Part shown: positions 31,565-43,415 of the stretch, one piece after another
Layout of the letters: each line of letters begins with the position of its first letter
Position numbering within the stretch: position 1 is the stretch's first letter
Source of the DNA: Siphonodentalium dalli
Lineage: Eukaryota; Mollusca; Scaphopoda; Gadilida; Siphonodentaliidae
Direction: 5' to 3'
Length of the DNA stretch: 64,000 bases
Assembly: GCA_032622095.1 (NCBI GenBank)
Contig: CP136069.1
Location: 169,998,394-170,062,393, forward strand
Notes under the pieces: model-generated
Told to the model about the DNA's origin: nothing
Seen by the model: only the letters and a program-made list of their open reading frames with translations
Database searches by the model: none
Made by a program: the position numbers and the translations under genes

Positions 31565-33240
31565 CATCCAGTTAAATAGTATGTCACCAACTGCATAACA
31601 CAACTGTAGGTTATGTACACTTTGCATCCCTATCTCAAATAGATAATACTGTGAACTTTTTTGAAAAGTTACATGTACTGCATAACAGAACGTTGTACTA
31701 AGTTCCAATGCACCAACACAGTGTAACATGTAGAATAAATATCAATGATTACATACGCATGATTCTTTTGCATACACGACACCATATATCAAACCATATA
31801 TGCATCATATATGGTACAAAGTTACAATATTAGCCTGCAGTACTAAACAAATGAATTATATGCATTTAATATGATCACATGTGAGCGTAATAAACGAACC
31901 AAAGCTAAAACAATCACATAGGGGTTTCTGCATGTAGCGTTTTTAAGCAATTCTTGTCAAAATCACTTTATAGATTCCCACCAAATAAGATCCACATGCA
32001 TAAGGCTTATGTTTGGTGCGTTAATTATAAATAGTTATGTATGTTGTCGAGAGTGCATGGAACTGAAACTAACCATTATATTACTTGGCGTACTGTGGGC
32101 GCTCTCCGCTTCAGATACTCAGGATGTTCATTTCACTCATAACATGTCATCATGTCGATTTCAACGATAGTCGACAAACAACGTCATCGTTTAACTTTCA
32201 CAATTGACCGAATTCGCGTGGAACTGAACGTATCTTCTGCTTTGTTCATAAGTATGTGTTTTCATTCTATTCAAGAAAATAGGATATATATGGATTATCA
32301 GATATGCAGACTTATGATAACAATAAAATCCATATTAAACGTTATCTTATTTCCTTTCGCACGGGATAGTCTCTACAGAACCATGCAGTATTGTTCAACT
32401 GCTGTGAATCAGTTGGAAAATAAAGCTTTGAGATACACGTAGATCGTGTTGAGTTGTGGTGAATTTAGTTTATTTAAAAAAATATTAAAACTTCCTAGGG
32501 TCCGATGATTTGATCCAGTAGATTGCCGGAGTAGACACGTTAGAAATTCAGTATGGACCTTCTTTCCCTTATAAATAAAAACAAATAAATGATTTTATGA
32601 CGTTTATATAAATAGGAGAATGTTGCACGTCGACTGATTTGGGTTGGCCTCTGGGCAGCCGATTACGACATTAATGCTTTAAGCCCACCGATCTACTGTG
32701 CGACATTCGCGCTCCCGAAATTCAAAACAACAGCGTCGTATTAGATAATAATTGGTGACGTCACAAAATCAGATATAGTCTATATTCGACCCAAAGCGTC
32801 CGGCTTTGGTTCGTTATCATAGAACCACTACTTGAGTTTTGTTTATAAACCTATGCGAGCTTAAATTCCAAATCATTAACATGAATGTACATTCAAATTT
32901 CATTCTTATTTTCATTTATTGCATATCTTATATGTATTTGTTCACCAGCTCTCAGCATGATATACCAATAATTCATAATATTTTATTTATACATTCCAAT
33001 GGATAATCATGAAATTTCTGATGAAAGTGATTGCGACGATGGGATAAGCGGTACCGATTTAACTAGCATTCTTACACCCTTGTTCTACCCCAGTACGTAC
33101 GTGTGTTTTTTGAAAAATTAAATATAACTTGCCAGTGCTACATATAGCGTACGTACGTAGTACATCGTTTGCCAAAAACTTAGATCTCTAAGTTGGTGCA
33201 TGGTGGGGTAAGAAACAATGCACGATTCCCTCTCCTAAAA
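31565..33240. other. Upstream flank with one candidate signal-peptide ORF
   Basis: Mostly AT-rich, without a supported gene. A TATA-like TATAAATA at about 32030 lies some 25 nt before ATG 32057, which opens a 37-codon ORF with a convincing secretion signal (see the separate entry). Positions 31565-31740 are still shared with about 50666-50760. Confidence 0.4.
32057..32170 (+). CDS. Candidate signal-peptide ORF / first exon
   Basis: A 37-residue ORF starts MELKLTIILLGVLWALSA: a charged start, a hydrophobic core and small residues before SDTQDV, which is a good secretion signal. TATAAATA stands about 25 nt upstream. It stops at TAG 32168-32170. It could be a short secreted peptide, the first exon of a gene whose other exons are unclear, or chance. 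No GT donor of good quality is seen before the stop, and a longer ORF in another frame (from 32152) does not resemble anything known. Confidence 0.25.
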   Translation: MELKLTIILLGVLWALSASDTQDVHFTHNMSSCRFQR

Positions 33241-34080
33241 TCTGTTACGAACCAACCCCAACCGTACGTCGCATTGTATCTTTAGCAGCGAATACAGAAG
33301 TCTTTAACCAATGTCGTGTATATTTATTGTTAGTTACGATACCCTTTTATTTTCAGAATAACATACGATGAAAATAAACTGCCAAAACGTAAATGACAAT
33401 ATCTTGTTATGGTTGGCAACCGGATACATAGGTATACGTGTTACCTACTACAATAATCATGTTTTATTCCAACTGTAACACCAGCCCGATAATACGTGAA
33501 AGAAGATGTTTGCATACTTTTTTGTGATACCACGTGCTGGGAAATTCACGATCAAACCAGGCATCACCATATATGGAATTTGAAATGTAGAAAATGATTA
33601 TATTTCAAAAATCGAAACCTACTAACTCTGTTCGTTGAAAAGTGTGTTCCTGGACTCAAATCAGGTATTGTTTACCGAAGCCGAAGAAATAGTAACTCAT
33701 GGATCTTAAATCGGACAGGGTATCTTTAACAAGTAACAATTTAGTTACTATTTAACACGGACAACGACGGTTAACCCTGCTAGTATTTAATGACAAAACA
33801 CGCATTTCTCGAAAAAGAAAGGAGGACTTTAATTAAAAACACATTTCAAACATATATAAGGATGGCCATCAAAGTTGTGTGCGCCGCATTCCGTGTGCTT
33901 GGCGACGGAAGTCCATTAATCACACTCACTATGTGACTTTCCTAAACCAACATTCCGAAACAGATATGTATTTCGTATAATACTTTCGTTTGCAATGTTG
34001 ACAATGACATTTTATGATAACGATGTCATGCGCCGTGAGACGTTAATGACACTATATTATGCACTATAGTTAGCATGATT
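33240..34080. repeat. GNAT duplicon 3' flank, copy B
   Basis: It matches 14860-15080 plus 15999-16036 plus 16742-17139 of duplicon A with the insertions missing (for example GCTAGTATTTAATGAC, CATATATAAGGATGGCCATC, GGCGACGGAAGTCCATTAATC). It also matches parts of 51380-52150. It is useful as the empty-site reference for three insertions in copy A. Confidence 0.75.
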
Positions 34081-34086
34081 GTATCT

Positions 34087-34812
34087 TTAAATTAGCACAC
34101 AGTCAGCGAAGTGGCTGAAGTAAGCTTTATCCCAACCAAGGTTTAAAGATTGCATGACCATCTCAACAGACTGTAACTCAAACTCTATGTTGGCGAACTG
34201 CCGTAAAAGTTTCATTGCGTGGGCATTATCATTCCTAGCCCAAACGGATATCTTCCCTCCTTCTGGAACGAAACGCATCAGTTCAGCTAGCAGAACGTCC
34301 ACAATTTCATCAGAATCACCGTATAAAACTGGCATGTAATACCGGACATTGGCTTTACGGAGGTAACCATAGCCAACAATGCGATCACCAACAAACGCAG
34401 CTTTTATATGCGCGGCAGGGTGGCCAAACACGAATCTCTCCACAAACGAATCTCGACCAATCGGAAACACTGTTCTATCATACTCCATAACAGCGTTCTT
34501 AACTCCAGAAACATCTCTGTTCCGTACTCTTATCTTCTCGACCACGTCGCATGCAACTGGAGTGACGTTAGACACGCGAACACCATTGAACATGGAAATC
34601 ACGACTCCCGTTGAACGTGGACCGTATTTCTCGTACATTGGAATCATATTTAAAACAGCCGTCATGGAAATGTTTCTATCTCCAGCTCGGAGTTTCGCAG
34701 TACGCATGAGTTCTGATCCCAGACCTTTCTTCCTCATATCTGGCCGAACAAGAAAGAAGAAAGAGTGACAGCGTAACTACGTCATCGCCGAACGGAATCA
34801 CCCATAGGATGC
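34087..34812 (-). pseudogene. GNAT N-acetyltransferase copy B, last exon with frameshift
   Basis: The exon (acceptor CTTCCAG, first base 34812) is colinear with copy A: 728 nt + 7 - 3 - 6 = 726 nt. The two deletions are in frame. The 7-nt insertion within AAGAAAGAAGAAAGAG (about 34751-34765) shifts the frame after about residue 80 and leads to a stop at 34676. Beyond it the old frame is fully open from the KKGLG CoA loop to the end, including the Acetyltransf_18-like half. The splice sites and the upstream exon are intact, so this is either a very young pseudogene, a polymorphic lesion or a sequencing error in a short tandem repeat. Confidence 0.85.
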
Positions 34813-35254
34813 CTGGAAGAATATGACCAAACGTAACTATAGTACTAATCTTGCAACGCATCTAGGTTAGAAGGAACTAAATGTTTTCCATAGGCCTCAG
34901 TGTTAACTTTTGGCCACGCCCACTAAATTAGCTACACCCGAAGTGCACGGAATCATACGGCCATGAAGACCAACCCTTCCGACAACTTTTGCCATATAGG
35001 AGTACTTTCCGTGCCACGCCTTTTTCAACACTATCACACTTTCTGCATAAAATTTGAAAGGCTGATAGAGCCAATACCCAGCCACAATATTCCACCATTG
35101 TTTGGACACGAACGCATATCAGACTAGGAAAAACCTACGTTGTTACATACCATGGGTATTCTATTTCTTTAATTTGTAAATCTATATGAAATAGTATACG
35201 CCAATCGCGTGCCAGATTTTGTTCAACTCGTTTTTTTTTTAGGGAGTGGTTCGG

Positions 35255-35275
35255 GGGGGGGGGGGCTAGCCCGGG
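35255..35275. repeat. Homopolymer G/T run
   Basis: A G run (about 10) follows a T run near 35231-35240. It lies in the copy B intron, at a point where the copy A sequence continues without it. Confidence 0.5.
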
Positions 35276-35736
35276 ATTCTCGAAAGGGCCGACAAAACCG
35301 TATACAAACTAAAGGGACGTAACTCTACTTATTTAGTTCCTTCTAACCTCTGGCGATAGGCATCGCGAACAATAATAACTCTATTATAAATTCCTAAAGA
35401 AACATGTTTAAAAAAACGACGTTTCAGTATTTTCGGACTACCATCAATATGGCCTTTTATTAATAGAACCCACACCGTTAGTTGTTAGATTGAATATATG
35501 GAAGTTGGCTTTCCGTGTTCCCTTATATTCTATTTACTATTGATTTCTAGATTGATTGGAAAGTTTAGCGCCATTTGTTTCGAAATTAGTGTTAAAATAG
35601 AAAAAGAAAGGAATGACACTGTCAATGACACTGTAGCTCAACTTGGAAAGGGAATAATTTCATGTGTTAGAGTCAATGGAGTGATTAGGAATGTGGAAAG
35701 TTGAAAGGTCTAGTTATGCAAAGAGTAAAATTCTAG

Positions 35737-36790
35737 ATGGCCAGTGGCAGCCATGTGTTTTTGCCGAATGACCCCGAAATGACTCGTTCCTATTTACATG
35801 TCAATGTTAACATTCATGACAATTTGACAAATTTCATGATGATCCGACAAAAGATACGACATGTAGCCTGTGTCAAAGGATTTAGTCATGCAAAGAGTAA
35901 AATCCAAGATGGCTACCGGCGGCCATGTTTTATGGCCGAATGACACCAAAATGACTCATTCCCAACTACATGTAAATATTAACTTCCACGACAAATTTCA
36001 CGATGATCAGACGAACACTACGGCATGTAGTCGGTGCTAATGGATTGAATTTTGAAATGCAAGATGGCCGCTGGCGGCCATGTTTTTTTCTCTCCGAATG
36101 AGCCCAAAATGACTCGTTTCCATCTACATGTCAATGTCAACAGCCATGACAAATATCACAAAGATCCAACCAAAGGTACGACATGTAGCCTGTGTCAACG
36201 GATTTAGTCATGCAAAGAGTAAAATCCTAAAATGGCTGCTGGCGGCCATGTTCTTTGGCCGAATGACCGCAAAATGACTCATTCCCATCTATATGTCAAT
36301 AATAACATCCATGACAAATTTGATGATGATCAGACAAACAGTATGGCCTGTAGCCCATGCTAATGAATTGAATTTTAAAATCAAAGATGGCTGCTGGTGG
36401 CCATGTATTTTGGCCGAATGACCCCAAAATGACTCATTCCTATCTACATGTCGATGTCAACAGCCGTGACAAATTTCATAATGATCCGACCAAAGGTACG
36501 ACCTGCGCCCGTGCCAACTGATTTAGTCATGCAAAGAGTAGAACCCAAGATGGCTGCTGGCGGCCATGATTTTGGCCGAACAACCCCAAAATTACTCGTT
36601 CCCATCTACATGTCAATATTAACATCCGTGACATGTTTCATGATGATCAGACGAGGAGTACGACCTGTAGCCCGTGCTAGTGGATTTAATTTTGAAATCC
36701 TAGATGGCTGCTGGCGGCCATGTTTTTTTTGCCGAATGACCCCAAAATGATCCGATTAAAGGTACGACCTGTAGCCCGTGCTAAAGGAAA
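35737..36790. repeat. Dimeric higher-order satellite (A-B monomers)
   Basis: Seven monomers of about 155-168 bp start at AGATGGC at about 35737, 35909, 36061, 36229, 36385, 36547 and 36702. All share CGGCCATGTTTT..GCCGAATGA and CATCTACATGTCAATGT. Odd monomers end TTTAGTCATGCAAAGAGTA. Even ones end (A)TTGAATTTTGAAAT and have GATGATCAGAC in place of GATGATCCGAC. The true period is therefore an A-B dimer of about 322 bp. The last monomer is shortened and followed by (CA)n and GGACGACGGATACC. Confidence 0.9.
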
Positions 36791-36989
36791 TTGTTGACGA
36801 ATCACGCACACACACACACACGGACGACGGATACCAAGCCATGGCAATAGCTCAAACATTACAAAGTAATGTTGAGCTAATAAGAGTAAATCAAATATAT
36901 ATACTAATAAAACTCAATTTTGTCTGTTTATTTGTTGTTTGTTTGTTTGTCTGGACCATCTGAGCCCATTTTTTGTTGTTGTATATGAG

Positions 36990-37060
36990 TGATTTGACCC
37001 AGTGATCGTTATTAGATAGGTCCCGTTCACCTCAGATGTTTTAAAAGGGCACTAATAATG

Positions 37061-37099
<39 letters not shown>

Positions 37100-37640
37100 G
37101 CTACACGTACGCGACCAAGCGGTTGGTCCATCGGAGCAGAAAATGTGTTCATATTGGTAATTTTACCCGAGGAATATTATTAGATAGGTCCCGTTAACCT
37201 CAGATGCCTTAAACGGGCACTAGTAATTATATTTACTAAATAATTTATTATATACCAAAACTGGTTGCAATATGGTGGTGAAAATTGAAACACGGGTATA
37301 CATTGACCCATAGAGTGTCAAGAGATACATGTAGGCCGTTGATCTCAAACGACTTAAAGCGGGACTAATACATCAGATGATCAATAAAGAGCGTTTATTA
37401 TCAGCCCAGATGATATGTGTAATAATTGGTGCACACAAGTAAAATGACACGAGGAATGTCACGGGATAGGTGATGTTGCCCTCAAATGATTTAAAGAGCC
37501 ACTAATAATTGGCAATAAAGAGCGTAAATTATTAATAGACGTAAAATAGAGGTAACTTTATCCGGAAATGCAATAGGTACTCTTTACCCCAGATGACTAA
37601 TAATTATGCGTTCTTTACCCGAGCAACGCCAGGTGCCCCA
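36990..37640. repeat. Short tandem repeats ending in a widespread repeat tail
   Basis: Blocks TTATTAGATAGGTCCCGTT(C/A)ACCTCAGATG and GGGCACTA(A/G)TAAT recur about four times with decreasing similarity. A (TA)n tract lies at about 37062-37094. The end (TTTACCCGAGCAACGCCAGG) is the reverse complement of the GGCGTTGC-type repeat start seen at 28430. Confidence 0.6.
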
Positions 37641-38580
37641 TCTAGTACGTATGTATATGGTGAAATTTAGTGAAACGAGTTTCAACATATCAGTGAGTAA
37701 ATCAATGTGGACGCCAAATGCGCACAACGTGCCACAAGGCAGTGTGTTAGCACAGTAAATGACGTCGATTTAAGCGAACTTTCTATTCCAGAAATCCATG
37801 TCACTGACCAATTCGCATTCTGAGTCATTAATTGAAGACCACATTGAAAGCATAATTGATTAAACATTAATATAGCGTACTTTAGTGTTCGGTCCGAATA
37901 TTCGAATATTCGCTCGTAAAAATAAATATTCGAATAATTATTTGACTATTCGAATATTCGAGAATAATCTCCGGGTAATTGTTTCCTGGTTTGTTATTAG
38001 TCTGAGGGTCTGTTAAAAGACCAGACACGAATTAATATGACTTAACTGTAACGTTCGTCTGTAACAAAATCGACCACAGACGCATCAACGACGGATTTAA
38101 TACAATTAGATTCGAGTCGACAAAAATCCGTCGTTTGGAACGGGCCTAATAGACCCCATCGCATCAAGTGCATGTCCACATCAAGTAAATCCTGCGTGCT
38201 CAGTGAGGATCAAGCGAATCCTGTCAAAATCGTGCTCAGGTCAACTGTCGCTGTCCTAATGATCGATTTAGCTGTTGGTAGAACGCGGCTGTCTGCAAAG
38301 AGGCGAATGCGATTAACTATCTCGACAACACAGACACTATTGCTAACACATGCATAGGTCTGGCTAAACGAAGATTAAACCAGATATGACGAATGTGTCA
38401 CTTAGACCTGCTGTTTCCTGCTTAAAACCGCATATTTGAGTTATATAACGGCGGTTTAAACCGGGAGGTTTACGTAGACCCGGCTTAAACTGGAGATGAC
38501 GAATCCGACCTGCTTGTTTTGTATGATTCGGCGACAAAATGACAAAAACATTTTCATCGAAAAGTATTTTTTCCCTGTGC
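37640..38580. other. Intronic DNA of copy B
   Basis: No gene is seen. A cluster of short palindromes based on ATTCGAATATTCG lies at about 37905-37970. Nothing else is recognised. Confidence 0.4.
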
Positions 38581-38911
38581 CTGCAAATTTTGTCACGACC
38601 GCCCCTCTGAATTATACACAATTAATATATACAGCCACGTGTGCATCATCACACATAATACATGTAATTAATTTCCGTATTCAGTTTACATCTTTCTACT
38701 ATGTACTCAGTTTTATAATTTAATTTCATATAGTATATATCATATATGTGGTTATACTTAAGCCATCAGTAAGCGACTATTTATATGGCAGGAAATTGTG
38801 CTGGGCAGGTCAAGCGCGCCAGGCGTACAGATTAATACCGGGTGGGGGTGGGGCTAGTTACACTGATAATGTTCGTTTGCTTCACATATACGGTCGCAAC
38901 ACACAGCTTAC

Positions 38912-39162
38912 CTAAAATTGCATTGGTTTCGTCCACAGCGATTAAAATAGCACCAGGTAACACCTCCAGTACTGACGTCACATAAAATGCGTCCACTGGC
39001 CAATCAGGAACAACGGATGTGTATAAATCCATGATCCGCTCGTCGTCGTCAACAGTCGCCTCTTTAATTGTGAAACTTTTAATTTTCTGTTCCATTGCTC
39101 CGGATTCGAACTTCCAAATCTAATGTGTTGATCAAGTGTCGATTACGTAGATGTAGATGTAC
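38912..39162 (-). pseudogene. GNAT copy B, first coding exon
   Basis: The structure is the same as in copy A: acceptor TTCTTGCAG, exon start 39162, ATG at 39095, 184 coding nt, and donor AG|GTAAGC after 38912. The coded segment is intact (MEQKIKSFTIKEATVDDDER...). It is listed as pseudogene only because the following exon is frameshifted. Its likely 5' exon and TATA promoter are at 50560-50666. Confidence 0.8.
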
Positions 39163-41124
39163 CTGCAAGAACATGGAGATTTGGAATTCAAGCTAGATAT
39201 GGTCCGGCCGCCAACCCACTAATGCATATTTTATCGTATAAAGTTTTTCTCTCAGCGGAATCTGGTGGTCTGGGGTCCACTTCTGAAGAATCACCGGATG
39301 ATCCGCCATTAATGAATACGATTAATTATCTCGACGACACAAAGACACCGTTGCTAATAGTTCGGGAGCCGCATATGTTCTATTTACACTTTTGCGTACA
39401 AAGGGTTTGACCCGATACTCCTGAGTGTACTGATTAAGAAAACACAACTTAAGAAAGGGATTTTCCTGGGGTTTTCAGATAAGAAAGGGGGTCCCATGCT
39501 GAATCACAAAACGTGATTTTTTACTTTTTTTTACACTTTCGCGTACATCCATACTTTTTGGTCTCAAAGTACTTTGATATATACTAATTATAAAAACACA
39601 ACTTAAGAAGCAACTTTTCCTGGGGTTTTAAGATAAGAAGGGGGTCATCGGGTCACCCCTCAAAACGTAAAAAATAACTTTTATTTACATGTTTGCATTC
39701 GTCCAACGTGTGTGTATGTGCGTACACCCCTGGAACGTTGCACTATTACAACCAATACATCCCTCAATCGATACGATCAACTTAAGAAATATATATTCAT
39801 GTCGTTTTCTGATAAGAACGAGACTTGTTACCCCCCCCCCCCCCACAACCCGATCCATTTTCTAGAACTATAAGTGAGCCAGTTTTATAAAAATTATAGC
39901 GGGAAAATCTAGTAAAATGTATACAACTGTATATATTTTCGTGAAGCTAAGACATAATGACACTTTTTCGGGCCAAAATTGAAACTCACCATCCAAGATG
40001 GCCGCCAAAATGGCCGCCGGAAGTATAAAATATGACGTTTTTTCACAAATATCTTCTAGCTCAATTCATGCTGTTTGGAACCGGTTGAGTAATCCACATT
40101 TATTTTGTGTTTTTTATATTAACTAATCATTGGAGCAATTAAATATGCAATTATTGGGGTCCTAACCCCTTCCGATCCCTCAAAAATTTGATTGTACAGA
40201 ATGTAGCAGAATGGGGTATACAATTTTACCAAAACAAAAATCACAATTGGGATTCAAAGTCATATTTCAACAAGAAATGCACAGAACTTTGTAATGTGAG
40301 TGAGGCATATCATTACCTATGCATATTCAAAATCACTCGAACCAAAATTCTTACTTTGGCTCAAAATGACTGCCAATATGGCCGCCAAAATATGGAAAAT
40401 GGAAAATATTTCACCAGCGTGTCCTGCAATCGCTTACAAGTTGTGTTGATATATAACATTGGCCATTCTGCATTCTATACATTGAATACTAACATGTCTG
40501 ATGAACCATGGTTAATTGTTACTATTTTCACCACTGACATCGTCAAAAATATTGGACTTTTCTCTAAAAAACTTGACATAAATATTGGCAAAAAGTCAGT
40601 TTTCAGGTTTGGACCATTTTTTCAGGTAAAATATAACTATCTTTGGATTCAAAGGTGTTTATTGTTTTGGTCTATCTTAAATGTGTCAGACTATGGTGTT
40701 TATAGACCAAATTGCTCAAGATGGTTTCCAAAATGGCAATCGAATTTGTAAAATGATTTTTTTTTACATATATCCCGAACATTCTCTGCATTATCCGAAA
40801 AGGTAGCAAATTGTGACTCACTTGGTTATTATACGTGCTAGTTAATTAACTGACAACTACATGTTCTATTCCCAGTTGTCCCAGTTCCGTATAGGGCATG
40901 ACAAATTCATTTTAAAGTATGTAATTTTGCCTAGAACCTTTTTTGTGATTTTGGCCATATTTATTGAAAGGAAATGGGCAGAACTTTGAGACAGAACTGA
41001 GATGGACCATAATCTTTGGCTATTCTGGTCCAATATGATAAAAAAAATGTCTACAGGATACAGTGTGGATGCCAAGATCGTAGCCAGGGAGTTACTCTGT
41101 GATCATATGTGAGGTGAATAGGTA

Positions 41125-42770
41125 TACATGGAGTTAGTGTATGTCATGACTGATGTGAGTAGGTATACAATGAGTGACTATATGGTTATAAGTGGGTTGT
41201 CCATGGTAAGATGCATCTAGGTATACTGGGAGAGATTATGGTCAGGTGTGAGGTGAATCGGTATGCATGGAGTGGCTGTATGGTATATGGTTGTGTATAT
41301 CCAGTACGAGTGCATCCGGTGTGCCTGTATGGTCATTGGTGTGGTGTATGGATATAGCTAAATGGTCATCTATGTGTTGATTATGTATATATGGAGTGAC
41401 TGTAAGGTCATGGGTAGGATGTACATGTGTTGTCTGTATGATCATGGTGTGTGGATAAATAGGTAGTGATTGTATGGTTACGGGTAATGTGTATAGGTAT
41501 ACACGGAATGACTGTACGGTCATGATTGAATATAAATACCTGGAGTAAGCTGGTTTGATATTATCGAACGTGTGGGTACATATGTGAGTGTCCTTGTGGT
41601 AATGGGTGGGATGTATATTTATATATATTGTGGATGTATTATCATTGGTGGGTGTATAGGACTTAGCTGTATTATCGTGGATGACGTGTATGATTATACA
41701 GTGAATTGCTGAATTGTCATGTGTGATGTGAATATGCAAGTATGGATTGTTTGAGTGGTCGTATGTCAGGTTTTTATGTGTATCTGGAAGGGCCGAATGG
41801 CCATTAGTGAGGGTTACATGTATACCTGGAGTAAATCTATGGTCTAGGGTGGGCTGCATATATGTATATCGAGTGGTTATATGACTATGTGTGTTGAATA
41901 GGTATACAGGTAGTGGCTGTATGGTTAATGGTGAGATGGGTACATGCAGGTATACAAGTAGTGACTGTATGATCATAAATGTAATGAACATATATACAGG
42001 GGTGACATGCGTATGAGTATACATGTACCTGGTGTTCATGTTTGGTGAATCGTGTCGGTAGTGTCATGTGTAGGTTATACCAGTACACACACGTGTTGCT
42101 GTATTGTCATGGGCGAGGGACATGTGTATATAGCGAGTGGCTATATGGCCATGGATGGGGTGCATATGCATACATGGAATGACTATACTGACATGGCTGG
42201 GGTGTATTAGTATATCTTGAGTGGCTATTCGACTATGGTGTGACAAATAGGGATACATGGATTGACATGGCCACTGTTGTGGTGAATATGAATACAAGGA
42301 TTGGCCATGATCGTGTATGAATGTTTTGAATAGGTACACACGGGGTGACTATATGGCCATAGGTCAGGTGAAGGAGTATGCCAGGTAACATGGTGAGGGT
42401 ATGTGTATGAAGCGAGTGGCTATATGGCCATTGGTGATGTGCATATGTATACCGGAATGACTTTATGGTCCTTGTTGTGTGTTGATGTATTTATTGATTG
42501 TCCATTTGACCATGCGATTGGAGAATAGGTATACAGGGGATGACCTTATGGTCAATGGTGAGATGAATGGGTATACATGGAGTGATTGTATGGGTCATGT
42601 TTAGGAGTATACCCGGTGTGTCTGCATTGTGACGCGTGGCTGTATGGTCATCCGTGGTCATGGGTCAGGTGTACATGTATACAGTGGGTAACTATATTGT
42701 TATGTCTGTAGTGTTTATGTATATATGTAATGACTGCGTGATAATGGGTGGCTATCGCTTTCCACGATAT
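41125..42770. repeat. Minisatellite core, left half
   Basis: The array has irregular units of about 50-60 bp containing GGTATACATGGAGTGACTGTATGG-like and GTCATGGGTG-TGGTG pieces. Long ORFs on the minus strand here (for example 41242-42039) are low-complexity artefacts full of Tyr, Thr, His and Ile. Confidence 0.85.
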
Positions 42771-42839
42771 GACATGACCTCTCTATTGATTAACATACCC
42801 TTGAGTTGTTGTGGAAAGCGGTAGGCACTCAGGGTACAC

Positions 42840-43415
42840 ATGTACAACCCACCCATTACCCCAGTCACTCCATATGTACATAAACACCACACAAATGACA
42901 ACATAGTCACCCACTTTATACACGTACATGTACTAGTACACTTGAGCATACAGCCATACTTGGTTATGCCCGTACATACCACATATGATGATACAGCCAC
43001 GAGTCACCATGCATGGACACCAGGTATACACCTACACTCGACCATGTAGTCACTCTTACATATTCACTACATTCACGATCATACAGTCACCCATTGTATA
43101 CATATTCACCTAACCATGGACCATACAGCCAATACATGTATACCTGTTCGCCATACCCATGACCATGGAGTCAATCCAGGTATACATATGCACATCACCA
43201 ATGGTACCCTTCCAGATAAAGCAATATCCGCACATACGACCACTCATAAGTTCCATACTTGCCATACTCATACACGCCATCCATGATAATAAATATACTC
43301 CCCATACATCACCAATGATAACACATCAACGACATATATAAATATACGTCCATCGTTACCGACAGGGCACTCCCTATATACCCACACATCATTCATGACC
43401 ATACAATAACTCCCT
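42840..43415. repeat. Minisatellite core, right half (inverted)
   Basis: These are the same units in reverse complement (CCATACAGCC, CAGGTATACAC, GACCATGGAGTCA). It is only about a third as long as the left half, so the array contracted or expanded after the inversion. Confidence 0.8.

Noticed and set aside
37905-37970. ATTCGAATATTCG palindromes as a binding-site cluster
   Set aside because: They are a low-complexity AT-rich stretch. Overlapping short palindromes arise easily from such a repeat.
39831-39843. Poly-C/poly-G runs (also 24543, 35258, 44650, 45270, 58055) as G-quadruplex control elements
   Set aside because: They are simple homopolymers in repeats, two of them mirror copies in the foldback arms. 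There is no evidence of a regulatory role.
40188-40751. 187-codon + strand ORF in the left foldback arm
   Set aside because: The matching parts of the right arm and of the older copy at 20.5 kb are interrupted, with frames not conserved. The AAGATGGCCGCC-type context is typical of non-coding repeats.
41242-42039. 265-codon minus-strand ORF
   Set aside because: It is a translation of the TATAC-rich minisatellite (Tyr/Thr/His/Ile repeats). There is no family likeness and the frame is not kept in the inverted half.
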